DNA of 33,156 bases, from positions 1 to 33,156 of the forward strand of contig NZ_FMYF01000017.1 in assembly GCF_900092135.1 (NCBI RefSeq), written 5' to 3'. Both the position numbers and the translations under genes were made by a program. Below the pieces are notes generated by a model, which did not search any database, was not told where the DNA came from, and saw only the letters and a program-made list of their open reading frames with translations. Below, one piece after another: positions 15,658 through 26,722 of this stretch (positions are counted from its first letter, which is position 1; each line of letters starts with the position of its first letter). The DNA is from Raineyella antarctica (GTDB taxonomy: Bacteria > Actinomycetota > Actinomycetes > Propionibacteriales > Propionibacteriaceae).

Positions 15658-17802
15658 ATGACCGTCACCGACCAGCCCTGGACCGACACCGGAAAGACCC
15701 CGAAGGAACGCGCCCAGGCGCTGGTCGGGGCGATGACGCTGGACCAGAAGATCGCCCAGCTGCACGGCTCGATGAAGACCATCAACATCTACGACGTCCA
15801 GATGGGCGACCTGGACGACGAGGAGATGGAGCAGCTGCTCGCCCAGATCCGGATCGAGCGCCACGTCGCCGGCATCGAGGAGCTGGGCATCCCGCGGTTC
15901 CGCATCACCAACGGCCCGGTCGGGGTCGGCATGGGTGACGGCTACCCGTCCCCGAAGGCCACCTCGCTGCCGATGTCGATCGGCCTGGCCGCTGGTTTCG
16001 ATCCGGCGCTGGCCCACGAGTACGGCGACATCATCGGCTCGGAGACCGCGAGCCTCGGCCAGCACGTGCTCGAGGGACCGGGCGTCTGCCTGCACCGCCT
16101 GCCCACCGCCGGGCGCAACTTTGAGTACTTCAGCGAGGACCCGTACCTGTCCGGCGTGATGGGTGTCGCGGTCACCAAGGCCATCCAGGCCAACGACGTC
16201 ATCGCGATGGGCAAGCACTACGTCGTCAACGACCAGGAGTACGAGCGATTCCGTACCAACGTCGAGGTCGACGAGGACGTGCTGCGCGAGCTCTACCTGC
16301 TGCCGTTCGAGATGCTGGTCAAGGACGGTGACATCGCCGCGATCATGAGCGCCTACAACCGGGTCCGCGGCACGTACGCGACGGAGAACCGCTACACGCT
16401 CCACACGGTCCTGCGGGACGAGTGGGGCTTCGAGGGCTACGTGCAGTCCGACTTCTGGTCCTGCCGCTCGGCGGCCGCCTCCCTCGGCGCCGGCATGGAC
16501 CACGAGATGCCGGACGGCAAGTGGCTGAGCGAGACCAACGTGAAGTCGGCGCTGGAGGACCACAGCCTGGAGATCGAGACCGTGGACCGGGCCCTGGTCC
16601 GCCGTTACACCCAGATGTTCCGCTTCGGCCAGTTCGAGCGCCCGTACGACCCGCAGCAGATCGACGCGCAGGGCCACGGCGCGATTAGCCGCCGGATCGG
16701 CAACCAGACCGCCATCCTGCTGAAGAACGACGACGCGACCCTGCCGCTCTCCAAGGACGCCGGACGGATCCTCGTCGTCGGCCAGCAGGCGTTCGCCGAG
16801 GATGCCTGCCTCGGCGGCGGCGGCTCCTCCAAGGTCGACCCGCTCTACACCGTCGCGCCGGTCGAGGGCCTGCGCGACGTGATCGAGTCGCTCGGCGGTA
16901 CGGCGACGGTCGAGAGCGTCATCGTGGCCCGCGACCTGTCCAACCTCGCCGAGGTCGGCGAGGCGGCGGCCCGGGCGGACGTCGTGGTGGCGATGGTCGG
17001 CATCGTCGCGACCGAGGGTGCGGACCGCGCCGACCTGGACCTGCCGAACGGCCAGGACCGGATCGTCGAGGCCGCCGTCGCGGCGAACCCGCGCACCGTG
17101 GTGGTGCTGAAGGACTCCAGCCCGGTGCTGATGCCCTGGATCGACACCGTCCCGGCGGTCCTCGAGGCCTGGAACCAGGGCGCCGAGGACGGCCACGCCG
17201 TCGCCGACCTGCTGCTCGGCGTCGCCAACCCGTCCGGCAAGGTCCCGACCACCTACCCGCGCCGCGCCGAGGACGTCCTCGACGCCGGTGACCCGGTCCG
17301 CTACCCCGGCACCGACGAGGGCGAGGGCTGGCCGAACATCCGCTACACCGAGCGCCACGAGGTCGGCTACCGCTGGTACCAGGCGCAGGGCATCGAGCCG
17401 CTGTTCCCGTTCGGCTACGGCCTGTCGTACACCACCTTCGAGGTCACCGACGTGACCGTCGACGGCGGGGCCACCCCCGGCACCGACCCGATCACCGTCC
17501 GGGCGAGCGTCCGCAACACCGGCGAGGTCGCCGGCGCCGAGGTCGTCCAGGTCTACCTCGGCCTGCCCACCGAACTCGGCCGTCCGCCCAAGCGCCTGGT
17601 CGGCTTCGCCAAGGTCCGGGTCGAGCCGGGTGCGGCGGAGCAGGTCGAGATCGTCATCGACCCGGCCGCCACCAACCACCCGCTGTCGGTCTGGAGCGAC
17701 GCCGCGCACGACTTCGTCGTGCCGGCCGGTGAGTACACCGTGTACGTGGGCACCTCCAGCGCGGAGACGCCCTTCTCGGGGACGGTCACCGTCACCGGCT
17801 AG
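15658..17802 (+). CDS. GH3 family beta-glycosidase (BglX-like, with C-terminal Fn3-like domain)
   Basis: A 714-aa intracellular GH3 enzyme. The N-terminal barrel has MTLDQKIAQLHG, the GRNFEYFSEDP motif, the KHYVVNDQE segment and the nucleophile Asp265 in VQSDFWSC. The second domain has ILLKNDDATLPL and EGADRADLDLPNGQ. A family-typical linker FPFGYGLSYTTF leads into the Fn3-like C-terminal domain (VRNTGEVAGAEVVQVYLG). Most such enzymes are beta-glucosidases, and some act on xylosides or steroid and saponin glycosides; the substrate cannot be fixed. There is no signal peptide. The ATG at 15658 has GAGGAGA 8 nt upstream. It follows uidA and lies only 10 nt before the metalloprotease, so the unit may read through into tilS. 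Confidence 0.9.
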   Translation: MTVTDQPWTDTGKTPKERAQALVGAMTLDQKIAQLHGSMKTINIYDVQMGDLDDEEMEQLLAQIRIERHVAGIEELGIPRFRITNGPVGVGMGDGYPSPKATSLPMSIGLAAGFDPALAHEYGDIIGSETASLGQHVLEGPGVCLHRLPTAGRNFEYFSEDPYLSGVMGVAVTKAIQANDVIAMGKHYVVNDQEYERFRTNVEVDEDVLRELYLLPFEMLVKDGDIAAIMSAYNRVRGTYATENRYTLHTVLRDEWGFEGYVQSDFWSCRSAAASLGAGMDHEMPDGKWLSETNVKSALEDHSLEIETVDRALVRRYTQMFRFGQFERPYDPQQIDAQGHGAISRRIGNQTAILLKNDDATLPLSKDAGRILVVGQQAFAEDACLGGGGSSKVDPLYTVAPVEGLRDVIESLGGTATVESVIVARDLSNLAEVGEAAARADVVVAMVGIVATEGADRADLDLPNGQDRIVEAAVAANPRTVVVLKDSSPVLMPWIDTVPAVLEAWNQGAEDGHAVADLLLGVANPSGKVPTTYPRRAEDVLDAGDPVRYPGTDEGEGWPNIRYTERHEVGYRWYQAQGIEPLFPFGYGLSYTTFEVTDVTVDGGATPGTDPITVRASVRNTGEVAGAEVVQVYLGLPTELGRPPKRLVGFAKVRVEPGAAEQVEIVIDPAATNHPLSVWSDAAHDFVVPAGEYTVYVGTSSAETPFSGTVTVTG

Positions 17803-17812
17803 CCTCGAGGGC

Positions 17813-18778
17813 ATGAGCTCTGTGCCCCGGGTCTCCTGGGAAACCGCTGCCACGACCGCCGTACGCCTCGTCCCGCCGGGTCCTACCCTGCCGGTCACCG
17901 AGGCTGCGGCGGTCGTCGCCGGTCTGCGGGAGGCCTCGGAGCGCGCCCAGGCGTACGTCCGGGACCTCACCCGAATGGATCCGCCGGGGGAGCGGCCGAC
18001 CCTGGTCGTCGACCGGGCCTCCTGGATCAGGGGCAACCTCGACAGCTTCGCAGGGGTGCTGGACGACCTGCACCGGCCGGCCACCGGCAGGCTCGCGACG
18101 TCCGCGCTCGGACGGGGCGTGCGGGCGGTGCGGGACGGGTCCACCGGCGCGATGGTCGGCGGCGTGCTGGCCGTGCTGGCTCCCCGCGTCCTCGGCCAGT
18201 TCGACGTCTTCCACGGCCTGGGCGGTTCCACCGACCACGGCAGGCTGCTGCTGGTCGCGCCGAACATCCACGGCATCGGCCACAAGCTCGGCCTCGACCC
18301 GGCCGACTTCCGGTTGTGGGTCTGCCTGCACGAGGAGACCCACCGGGTCCAGTACCAGCGCGCCCCCTGGCTGGCCGACCACCTGGCCGGGTTGGTCCGT
18401 ACGGCGATGAGCGGATCGGACCGCGAGGTCGACGCCGCCACCGACGGCATCACAGCGGTGATGAGCGTGGTGGAGGGCCATGCCGACGTGGTGATGGACC
18501 AGGTCGGGCCAGGCGTGATCCCCACCCTGCGCAGCATCCGGGCCCGCTTCGACAAGCGCCGCGAGGGCCGGCCCGGGCTGGCCAGGATCATCGGCAAGCT
18601 GCTCGGGATGGAGTCGAAGATGCAGCAATACCGCGAGGGTGCGGCGTTCTGCCGGGCGGTCCAGGCCGAGATCGGCGTCGACGGCTTCAACCGCGTCTTC
18701 GAGGCCCCCGGCGAACTGCCCGACCTGCACGAACTCCGTCACCCGCACGCCTGGGTGGAGCGGACCGGGCTCTCCTGA
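17813..18778 (+). CDS. Zinc-dependent metalloprotease of the DUF2342 family
   Basis: A 321-aa protein of the actinobacterial DUF2342 family, sometimes labelled F420-biosynthesis-associated although no such activity is shown. It has a zincin motif HEETH (residues 173-177, in LHEETHRVQYQRAPW) and a downstream EGHAD segment (Glu221, His223) likely to give the third zinc ligand. Other family features are VDRASWIRGNLDSF, LGQFDVFHGLGG and FNRVFEAP near the end. The biological substrate is unknown. The ATG at 17813 has a short CGAGGG site 10 nt after the GH3 stop. The stop codon overlaps the tilS start by one base (TGATG), and this pairing is widely conserved in actinobacteria, hinting at a shared role or at least co-expression. 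Confidence 0.87.
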   Translation: MSSVPRVSWETAATTAVRLVPPGPTLPVTEAAAVVAGLREASERAQAYVRDLTRMDPPGERPTLVVDRASWIRGNLDSFAGVLDDLHRPATGRLATSALGRGVRAVRDGSTGAMVGGVLAVLAPRVLGQFDVFHGLGGSTDHGRLLLVAPNIHGIGHKLGLDPADFRLWVCLHEETHRVQYQRAPWLADHLAGLVRTAMSGSDREVDAATDGITAVMSVVEGHADVVMDQVGPGVIPTLRSIRARFDKRREGRPGLARIIGKLLGMESKMQQYREGAAFCRAVQAEIGVDGFNRVFEAPGELPDLHELRHPHAWVERTGLS

Positions 18779-19830
18779 TGGCCCGGCATGCGCTGGGTCC
18801 GGCGACCCTGGCCGTGGTGCAGGCCCTCGAGGGCGCCTGGCGCGACCCCGAACGCGACCCCGACGGCTCCTGGCTGGTCGGCTGCTCCGGAGGCCCGGAC
18901 TCGCTGGCCCTGGCCCTGGGGGCGTACGAGGCCTGCCGCCGGGCCGGCGCGCTGTCCCGGCTCGGCGCGGTCGTCGTCGACCACGACCTGCAGCAGGGCT
19001 CCGCCGCGGTCGCGGCGACCGCCCGCGACCGTCTGCTGGCCATCGGCTACCCGTCGGAGGCGGTCCGGGTCGTCCGGGTCGTGGTCGACCCGGAGCAGGC
19101 CCGCGAGCTGGGCATCGAGGCGGCCGCCCGCAACGCCCGCTACGCGGCCTTCGAGCAGGTCGCCGCCGAGGCGCCCGTCGAAACCGAGGTGCTGCTCGGG
19201 CACACCCGCGACGACCAGGCCGAGACCGTGCTGCTCGGCATCGTCCGCGGCTCCGGGATGCGATCGCTGGCCGGGATCGCCCCGCGCCGGGGACCGTACG
19301 TCCGGCCCCTGCTGGACCTGGCCCGGGCCGACCTGCGGGCCTGCTGCGCGGAGAACGACCTGGCCTGGTGGGAGGACCCGGCCAACGCCGACGAGCGCTA
19401 TGCCCGGGTACGGGTGCGCCACCGGGTGCTGCCAGTGCTGGCGGAGTCCTTCGGTGGCGACGGGGCGGTTAGCGCGGCACTGGCGCGGACCGCCGCGCTG
19501 GCCAGGGTCGACGCGGACTTCCTGGACGCGCTGGCCGAGGCCGCCGAGGAGGACGCCGTGGTCCCCGCCACCGAACGCGCCGGCGACGAGCTGGACTGCA
19601 CCGAGCTGGCCTTCCTCCCCGAGGCGCTGCGCACCCGGGTGGTCCGCCGCTGGCTGGTCGGGCACGGCTCCCGCGAGCCGGGCGCGGTGCATGTGGCGGC
19701 GGTGTGCGCGCTGGTCACCCACTGGCACGGCCAGAAGGGCGTCGACGTCCCGGGCCTGCGGGTCGTCCGCGAGGAGGGACACCTGCGCGCGACCGGGGCA
19801 CCGAGGGACGGGGACCGCGGCCCGGCATGA
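18778..19830 (+). CDS. tilS: tRNA(Ile)-lysidine synthase
   Basis: A 350-aa N-type ATP pyrophosphatase. The PP-loop is S37-G-G-P-D-S42, followed by GAVVVDHDLQQGS, EAAARNARYAAFEQ and LLGHTRDDQAETVLLGI, all typical of TilS. It attaches lysine to C34 of the tRNA(Ile) CAU anticodon so that it reads AUA, an essential function. The C-terminal part (from about 235) is less conserved. The ATG at 18778 overlaps the previous stop (TGATG), so translation is coupled. The ATG at 19827 overlapping its own stop belongs to the hpt frame but is not the preferred hpt start. Confidence 0.94.
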   Translation: MARHALGPATLAVVQALEGAWRDPERDPDGSWLVGCSGGPDSLALALGAYEACRRAGALSRLGAVVVDHDLQQGSAAVAATARDRLLAIGYPSEAVRVVRVVVDPEQARELGIEAAARNARYAAFEQVAAEAPVETEVLLGHTRDDQAETVLLGIVRGSGMRSLAGIAPRRGPYVRPLLDLARADLRACCAENDLAWWEDPANADERYARVRVRHRVLPVLAESFGGDGAVSAALARTAALARVDADFLDALAEAAEEDAVVPATERAGDELDCTELAFLPEALRTRVVRRWLVGHGSREPGAVHVAAVCALVTHWHGQKGVDVPGLRVVREEGHLRATGAPRDGDRGPA

Positions 19831-19862
19831 CGAGCGGCGGCAGATGTGTGAAGCTGGGACAC

Positions 19863-20414
19863 GTGGATGCTGACGCTATTGCAGATGATCTTGCCTCTGT
19901 GCTCTATACCCCCGAGCAGATCCGGGAACGCGTGGTGGTCCTGGCCGGCCAGATCGACAAGGACTACGCCGGCAAGGACCCGTTGCTCGTCGGTGTCCTG
20001 AACGGGGCGGTGATGATCATGGCCGACCTGTGCCGCGAGCTCAGCATCGACTGCGAGATGGACTGGATGGCGGTGTCCTCGTACGGCTCGGGGACCAAGT
20101 CCTCCGGCGTCGTACGCTTCCTCAAGGACCTGTCCGTCGACATCCACGACCGCCACGTGCTGGTGGTGGAGGACATCATCGACACCGGCCTGACCCTCAG
20201 CTGGCTGCTGTCCAACCTGGCCTCGCGCCAGCCGGCCAGCCTCGAGGTCGCGGCGATGTTCCGCAAGCCGGAGGCGGTGCGCACCACCATCGACTGCCGC
20301 TACATCGGCTACGACATCCCCAACGAGTTCGTCGTCGGGTACGGGCTGGACTACGACGGCCACTACCGCAACTTCAAGGGTCTCGGCGTGCTGCGCCCCG
20401 AGGTCTACAGCTAG
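19863..20414 (+). CDS. hpt: Hypoxanthine phosphoribosyltransferase
   Basis: A 183-aa purine salvage enzyme converting hypoxanthine or guanine with PRPP into IMP or GMP. It shows LLVGVLNGAVMIMADL, the flexible-loop block SSYGSGTKSSGVV, the PRPP-binding signature VLVVEDIIDTGLT and the C-terminal IPNEFVVGYGLDY. The start is ambiguous. GTG at 19863 gives the usual N-terminus (VDADAIADDL), while in-frame GTG 19848 and ATG 19827 (overlapping the tilS stop as ATGA) would add 5 or 12 residues. None has an ideal ribosome site; I prefer 19863 by comparison with known Hpt proteins. It follows tilS and precedes ftsH, the usual tilS-hpt-ftsH order. Confidence 0.92.
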   Translation: MDADAIADDLASVLYTPEQIRERVVVLAGQIDKDYAGKDPLLVGVLNGAVMIMADLCRELSIDCEMDWMAVSSYGSGTKSSGVVRFLKDLSVDIHDRHVLVVEDIIDTGLTLSWLLSNLASRQPASLEVAAMFRKPEAVRTTIDCRYIGYDIPNEFVVGYGLDYDGHYRNFKGLGVLRPEVYS

Positions 20415-20509
20415 CCGAGCCGCCCCTCGGTCCGGGTCGGCCCGACCGTCCGCCACGAGCCGACCGGCCCGCGATGGGCCGATCCGTGTGGGATCTTGGG
20501 GCTGCAGGG

Positions 20510-20515
20510 TAGAGT
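20510..20515 (+). promoter_or_regulatory. Candidate -10 box of ftsH
   Basis: TAGAGT lies 38 nt upstream of the ftsH GTG, in the 138-nt gap after hpt. No convincing -35 hexamer is seen 17 nt upstream, so this is a weak call. Confidence 0.3.
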
Positions 20516-20552
20516 CAACATGCTCGTCCGTAGCCGTAGGCAGGAATGAACT

Positions 20553-22848
<2,296 letters not shown>

Positions 22849-22856
<8 letters not shown>

Positions 22857-23478
22857 GCAACTGACCGACCGGTTCCCCGACGTCAGCCCCGAGGAGTGGG
22901 GCGCCGCCCGCCGCCCGTTCGACCACGACCGGGTCGCCGCCGCGGTCCGGGAGATCCTGGTCGGCATCGGTGAGGATCCCGATCGCGACGGGCTGCTCGA
23001 CACCCCCGCCCGGGTTGCCCGGATGTACGGCGAGGTCTTCGCCGGCATGCACGAGTCGGCCTCCGAGGTGCTGTCGACGACGTTCGACATCAACCACGAG
23101 GAACTCGTCCTGGTCAAGGACATCGAGGTGTGGTCGATGTGCGAGCACCACCTGGTGCCCTTCAACGGCGTCGCCCACGTCGGCTACATCCCGGGCGGTG
23201 ACGGCCAGGTCACCGGCCTGTCCAAGCTCGCGCGGCTGGTCGACGTGTACGCCCGGCGCCCGCAGGTGCAGGAGCGGTTGACCACCCAGGTGGCCGAAGC
23301 GCTGGTGCACCACCTGCGTCCGCGCGGCGTGATCGTGGTCTTCGACTGCGAGCACCTGTGCATGACGATGCGTGGAGTGCACAAGCCGGGGTCGCGGACC
23401 GTCACCTCCGCCGTACGCGGCATCCTCCGCAACCCCGCGACGCGGGCCGAGGCCATGGGCCTCATCATGGGGAGGTAG
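22849..23478 (+). CDS. folE: GTP cyclohydrolase I
   Basis: A 209-aa enzyme that opens GTP to 7,8-dihydroneopterin triphosphate, the first step of folate synthesis. Motifs are [14 protein letters not shown], the zinc/active-site block [20 protein letters not shown] and the second zinc Cys in [13 protein letters not shown]. The C-terminus [11 protein letters not shown] is typical. The GTG at 22849 overlaps the end of ftsH by 8 nt, so it is translationally coupled and its ribosome site (AAGGACAAG) lies within ftsH. It is first of the consecutive genes folE-folP-folB-folK. Confidence 0.95.
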
Positions 23479-23482
23479 TCCG

Positions 23483-24367
23483 GTGTCGAGCATCCCGCGG
23501 GCCCCCCGCACCCAGGTGATGGGCATCGTCAACGTCACCCCCGACTCGTTCTCCGACGGCGGGGACCACGCCACCGTCGAGTCCGCGATCGAGCACGGCC
23601 TTCGGCTGCTCGAGGAGGGCGCGGACATGCTGGACGTGGGCGGGGAGTCGACCCGTCCCGGGATCGAGCGCACCCCGGAGGACGAGGAACTGCGCCGGGT
23701 GGTGCCGGTGGTCGAGGCCCTGGTCGCGCACGGGGCGGTCGTCTCCGTCGACACCATGCGCGCCTCGGTGGCCCGGGAGTCGGTGGCCGTCGGTGCCCGG
23801 ATCATCAACGACGTCTCGGGCGGCCTGGCCGACCCGGACATGTTCGGCGCGGTGGCCGGGTCCGGCGCCGCGTACGTCGTGATGCACTGGCGCGGCCACT
23901 CCACCGAGATGTACCGGCAGGCAACGTATGCCGACGTGGTCGCCGAGGTCCACGCCGAGGTCGCCGAACAGGTGGACAAGGCGCTGGCCGCCGGGATCGC
24001 TGCCGACGACATCATCGTGGACCCCGGGATCGGCTTCGCCAAGACCCGGGAACAGGACTGGGAGCTGTTGCGCCACGTGGAGGACCTCGCGTCGCTCGGC
24101 TATCCGGTCCTGATCGGGGTGTCCCGCAAGCGGTTCCTCGGCGACATGCTCGCCGCGGACCAGCGGCCGGGCTCACCCAAGGAGCGCGACTTCGCCACGG
24201 CTGCGGTGACCGGCTGGATGGCCGAGCGCGGGATCTGGGCGGTCCGTACGCACGAGGTGCGCGCCCAGCGCGACGCCATCGCCGTGGTGCAGGCGCTGCG
24301 CGGGGACGGCCCGCGGGACGCGATGACCGACCGCGTGGTCGGCACGTTCCTCGGGGGCGGACTGTGA
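23483..24367 (+). CDS. folP: Dihydropteroate synthase
   Basis: A 294-aa TIM-barrel enzyme joining p-aminobenzoate to hydroxymethyl-dihydropterin pyrophosphate; it is the sulfonamide target. It shows MGIVNVTPDSFSDGG, LDVGGESTRPG, VVSVDTMRASVA, IINDVSGG, VDPGIGFAKT and GVSRKRFLG, all in order and intact. The GTG at 23483 is 4 nt after the folE stop, with GGAGGT overlapping that stop as a strong ribosome site. The end overlaps folB by GTGA. Confidence 0.95.
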   Translation: MSSIPRAPRTQVMGIVNVTPDSFSDGGDHATVESAIEHGLRLLEEGADMLDVGGESTRPGIERTPEDEELRRVVPVVEALVAHGAVVSVDTMRASVARESVAVGARIINDVSGGLADPDMFGAVAGSGAAYVVMHWRGHSTEMYRQATYADVVAEVHAEVAEQVDKALAAGIAADDIIVDPGIGFAKTREQDWELLRHVEDLASLGYPVLIGVSRKRFLGDMLAADQRPGSPKERDFATAAVTGWMAERGIWAVRTHEVRAQRDAIAVVQALRGDGPRDAMTDRVVGTFLGGGL

Positions 24368-24747
24368 GGCGCGCGGTGTTCCCGTCCGACCTGGACCGGA
24401 TCACGGTGACCGGTATCGCCGGCATCGGGTACCACGGGGTGTTCCCCTACGAAAGACGCGATGGCCAGACATTTTCGGTAGATGTTACGTTGGGTCTGGA
24501 TCTGTCGGATGCCGGACGCACCGACGATCTGACCGACACCGTCGACTACGGACTGCTGGCACGCCAGGTCGCTGATGACATCGCAGGCGAACCGCTGAAC
24601 CTCATCGAGGCCCTCGCGGCACGTATCGCCAGTACCTGCCTCGGATTCTCCCGGGTCGCGGCAGTGACGGTCACCGTCCACAAGCCGGAGGCACCGATCC
24701 CGGTGCCCTTCGGGGACACGAGCGTGACGATCACCCGCGTCCGCTGA
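24364..24747 (+). CDS. folB: Dihydroneopterin aldolase
   Basis: A 127-aa enzyme that converts dihydroneopterin to hydroxymethyl-dihydropterin and glycolaldehyde. It has GIAGIGYHGVFPYERRDGQ with the conserved Glu, DYGLLARQVADDI, LIEALAARIA and the C-terminal KPEAPIPVPF with the catalytic Lys. GTG at 24364 shares bases with the folP stop (GTGA), so translation is coupled. Confidence 0.94.
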   Translation: MRRAVFPSDLDRITVTGIAGIGYHGVFPYERRDGQTFSVDVTLGLDLSDAGRTDDLTDTVDYGLLARQVADDIAGEPLNLIEALAARIASTCLGFSRVAAVTVTVHKPEAPIPVPFGDTSVTITRVR

Positions 24748-24852
24748 ACCTGCGCAGGCCAGGCGGCCGTCGTGGGACAGCTGGCAGGGACCCGGACCGG
24801 GTCCCCGTGGTGCACGTCCCGCGGCCCCTGGTAACGACGAGAGGAACGGACA

Positions 24853-25407
24853 TTGTCCACTCCCACCACCCCGTTCGAGATCAATGCGGACACCCTGAGC
24901 ATGCGAGCCCTGCGCAAGGTGGTGTTCTCGATTGGCTCGAACCTCGGTGACCGGCGGGAGCACCTGGAGGAGGCCGTGATGATGTTGCGGTCCACCCCTG
25001 GCCTGGAGGTCGTCGCCGTCTCCCCGATCTACGAGACCCGCGCGGTCGGCGGTCCGGCGGACAACCCGGACTTCCTGAACGCCGTCGTGGTGGCCGAGAC
25101 GGTCCAGTCGGCCGAGGCGATGCTCGCCCGGATCGGCGCGATCGAGGAGGCCGGCGCCCGTACCCGCGAGGTGCACTGGGGTCCGCGGACCCTGGACGTC
25201 GACATCATCACGTACGGCGACAAGACCATCGACCTGCCCGAGCTGACCGTCCCGCACCCCCGCGCCCACGAGCGCGCGTTCGTGCTGGTGCCCTGGGCCG
25301 ACATCGATCCCGACGCGACCATCCCGGGCCACGGTTCGGTCCGGGACCTGCTCGCCGGCCTGGACACCAGCGCCGTCCGCCGCCTGGGGGAGAGCCTCAC
25401 CGAATGA
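24853..25407 (+). CDS. folK: 2-amino-4-hydroxy-6-hydroxymethyldihydropteridine pyrophosphokinase
   Basis: A 184-aa HPPK that pyrophosphorylates hydroxymethyl-dihydropterin, supplying the FolP substrate. Features are FSIGSNLGDRREHLEEAV, VSPIYETRAVGG, NPDFLNAVV and the signature HWGPRTLDVDIITYG, then VPHPRAHERAFVLVPW. The start appears to be TTG at 24853, 6 nt after GAGGAA; this gives about 20 residues before the core, and an internal ATG at 24901 (MRALRKVVFSIG) is an alternative nearer to usual lengths. It lies 105 nt after folB, the only sizeable gap in the folate run. Its stop overlaps the next gene (ATGA). Confidence 0.92.
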   Translation: MSTPTTPFEINADTLSMRALRKVVFSIGSNLGDRREHLEEAVMMLRSTPGLEVVAVSPIYETRAVGGPADNPDFLNAVVVAETVQSAEAMLARIGAIEEAGARTREVHWGPRTLDVDIITYGDKTIDLPELTVPHPRAHERAFVLVPWADIDPDATIPGHGSVRDLLAGLDTSAVRRLGESLTE

Positions 25408-25949
25408 GCCGCGAACTGCCGACCGAGGACCTGCCCGACGAGCCCACCGGGCCCGGGGGCGGGCCGAGCATCCTGCCCACCCCGCCGCGGCTGCTGGTGG
25501 TCGCCGCCCTGCTGGGGGCGATCGCGGGCTGGATCCTCGGTCCGGTGGTGACCGGAGCGGGACGTACGCCGATGCACGTGCCCTGGACCGCCCCCGCCGC
25601 CCTCGCGGTGGCAGCGGTTGGGCTCGCCGTGATGGCCCGGAGGATGTGGCAGGCCGTCCACGTCCGCCACGAGCCGATCAACCCCGAGCGTGGCCTGTAC
25701 TCCCTGGTGCTGGGCAAGTCCGCGGCCCTGGTCGGGGCCACCGTCGTCGGTGGCTACCTGGTGTTCGGCGCGAGCTTCCTGCCCCGCCTGGACGCCGAGG
25801 CAGGGCTGGCCCGGGTGGTCGGCTCCGCGCTGGCCGCCCTGGCCGGTGCCGGCCTGGGCGCCGCCGGGATCGCGCTGGAGCGCGCCTGCCGGGTGCCCGA
25901 TGACGACGAGGACGGGGCCCCCGGGGACCGGCCGAGGTCGGCCGGATAG
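25404..25949 (+). CDS. DUF3180 family membrane protein
   Basis: A 181-aa integral membrane protein of the actinobacterial DUF3180 family, usually found just after folK. A Pro/Glu-rich cytosolic N-terminus (about 25 residues) precedes four hydrophobic helices (around 28-48, 58-76, 100-119 and 130-152), with an acidic tail. The conserved loop between helices 2 and 3 (ARRMWQAVHVRHEPINPERGLYSLVLGKSAAL) includes the NP-R-L-GK-A motif seen in the family. Function is unknown; the ATGA overlap with folK shows translational coupling but not a folate role. Confidence 0.85.
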   Translation: MSRELPTEDLPDEPTGPGGGPSILPTPPRLLVVAALLGAIAGWILGPVVTGAGRTPMHVPWTAPAALAVAAVGLAVMARRMWQAVHVRHEPINPERGLYSLVLGKSAALVGATVVGGYLVFGASFLPRLDAEAGLARVVGSALAALAGAGLGAAGIALERACRVPDDDEDGAPGDRPRSAG

Positions 25950-26003
25950 CATCCCCGTCGGCGACACTCGCGTGTCCGGGACGGTCGGGCCCACGCGCGC
26001 CGC

Positions 26004-26009
26004 TAGGCT
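26004..26009 (+). promoter_or_regulatory. Candidate -10 box giving a leaderless mRNA
   Basis: TAGGCT ends 6 nt before the GTG at 26016, so transcription should begin at or near the start codon. The -35 region (around 25981) is poor. Confidence 0.45.
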
Positions 26010-26015
26010 GGCAGG

Positions 26016-26687
26016 GTGAGTAGTGCAGCTTCCGGCCGTCGTGCCGCTTCTTCCCCCGCGCGCAAGCTGACCATCGGCATCCTCGTCGCTGGTCTCCTCG
26101 TTGCGGCTGCCCTTGCCATCGGCACCGTCTGGGTGGTTCGAGCCGGCGTCCTGCTGGCCGCCGCCACCGCCGTCGCCAGCGTCCTGCTGGCCTGGCGTGA
26201 GGCCTCCATCGAGCGCCGCGCAGCGGCCCGCAAGGACCTCGACCAGGCGCGTTCCCAGGGCCTCGAACTGTCGCGCGAGCGGCGTTCCAACATATCCGTC
26301 GTCAACTCCCTCGAGTCGCGCAACAACGCGATCGCTTCGCGGGTGGACGACCTCAGCACGGAGATCCGTACGCTCCGGGCCGAGATCGCCACGCTGCGCA
26401 AGCTGAAGAGCGAGATGTCCCAGACGATCGCCGTGCGCGACGTCGAGATGTCGAGCCTTCGCCAGGACCTGCAGAAGGCCCATGCCGAGCTCCAGCACCT
26501 GCTCGCCGACGAGGCCGAGGTCTATGCGCTGCCGCGTCGCGGCACCATGACCGAGGACTCGTCCCCGGTCTGGGCGGCCGTGCCGACCGCCGAGGAGCTG
26601 TGGTCCGACGGTGACCACCCCACGGTCGTCGACATGAAGGCCCTGGCCTACCCCGAACCGGCCCCGGAGCAGCGCAGGCACGCCTGA
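26016..26687 (+). CDS. Membrane-anchored coiled-coil protein of unknown function
   Basis: A 223-aa protein. A basic N-terminus (GRRAASSPARK) is followed by two closely spaced hydrophobic segments (about 20-39 and 43-62). A long charged helix from about 63 to 168 has clear heptad character (SLESRNNAIASRVDDLSTEI, LRKLKSEMSQTIAVRD), so a cytosolic coiled coil is likely. The acidic/Pro C-terminus shows no domain I know. A structural or envelope/division scaffold is possible, but only by analogy. The GTG at 26016 lacks a ribosome site and sits 6 nt after a TAGGCT box, suggesting leaderless translation. A strong terminator follows. Confidence 0.75.
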   Translation: MSSAASGRRAASSPARKLTIGILVAGLLVAAALAIGTVWVVRAGVLLAAATAVASVLLAWREASIERRAAARKDLDQARSQGLELSRERRSNISVVNSLESRNNAIASRVDDLSTEIRTLRAEIATLRKLKSEMSQTIAVRDVEMSSLRQDLQKAHAELQHLLADEAEVYALPRRGTMTEDSSPVWAAVPTAEELWSDGDHPTVVDMKALAYPEPAPEQRRHA

Positions 26688-26722
26688 CCCGCTCCTGGTC
26701 GCTGCACCCCTGAAGAACCGAG

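Noticed and set aside
15205-18690. A 1161-residue open frame on the minus strand
   Set aside because: It lies wholly opposite the GH2, GH3 and metalloprotease genes, all with intact catalytic motifs, and shows Arg/Val/Asp/Gly-biased low-complexity sequence typical of antisense frames in high-GC DNA.
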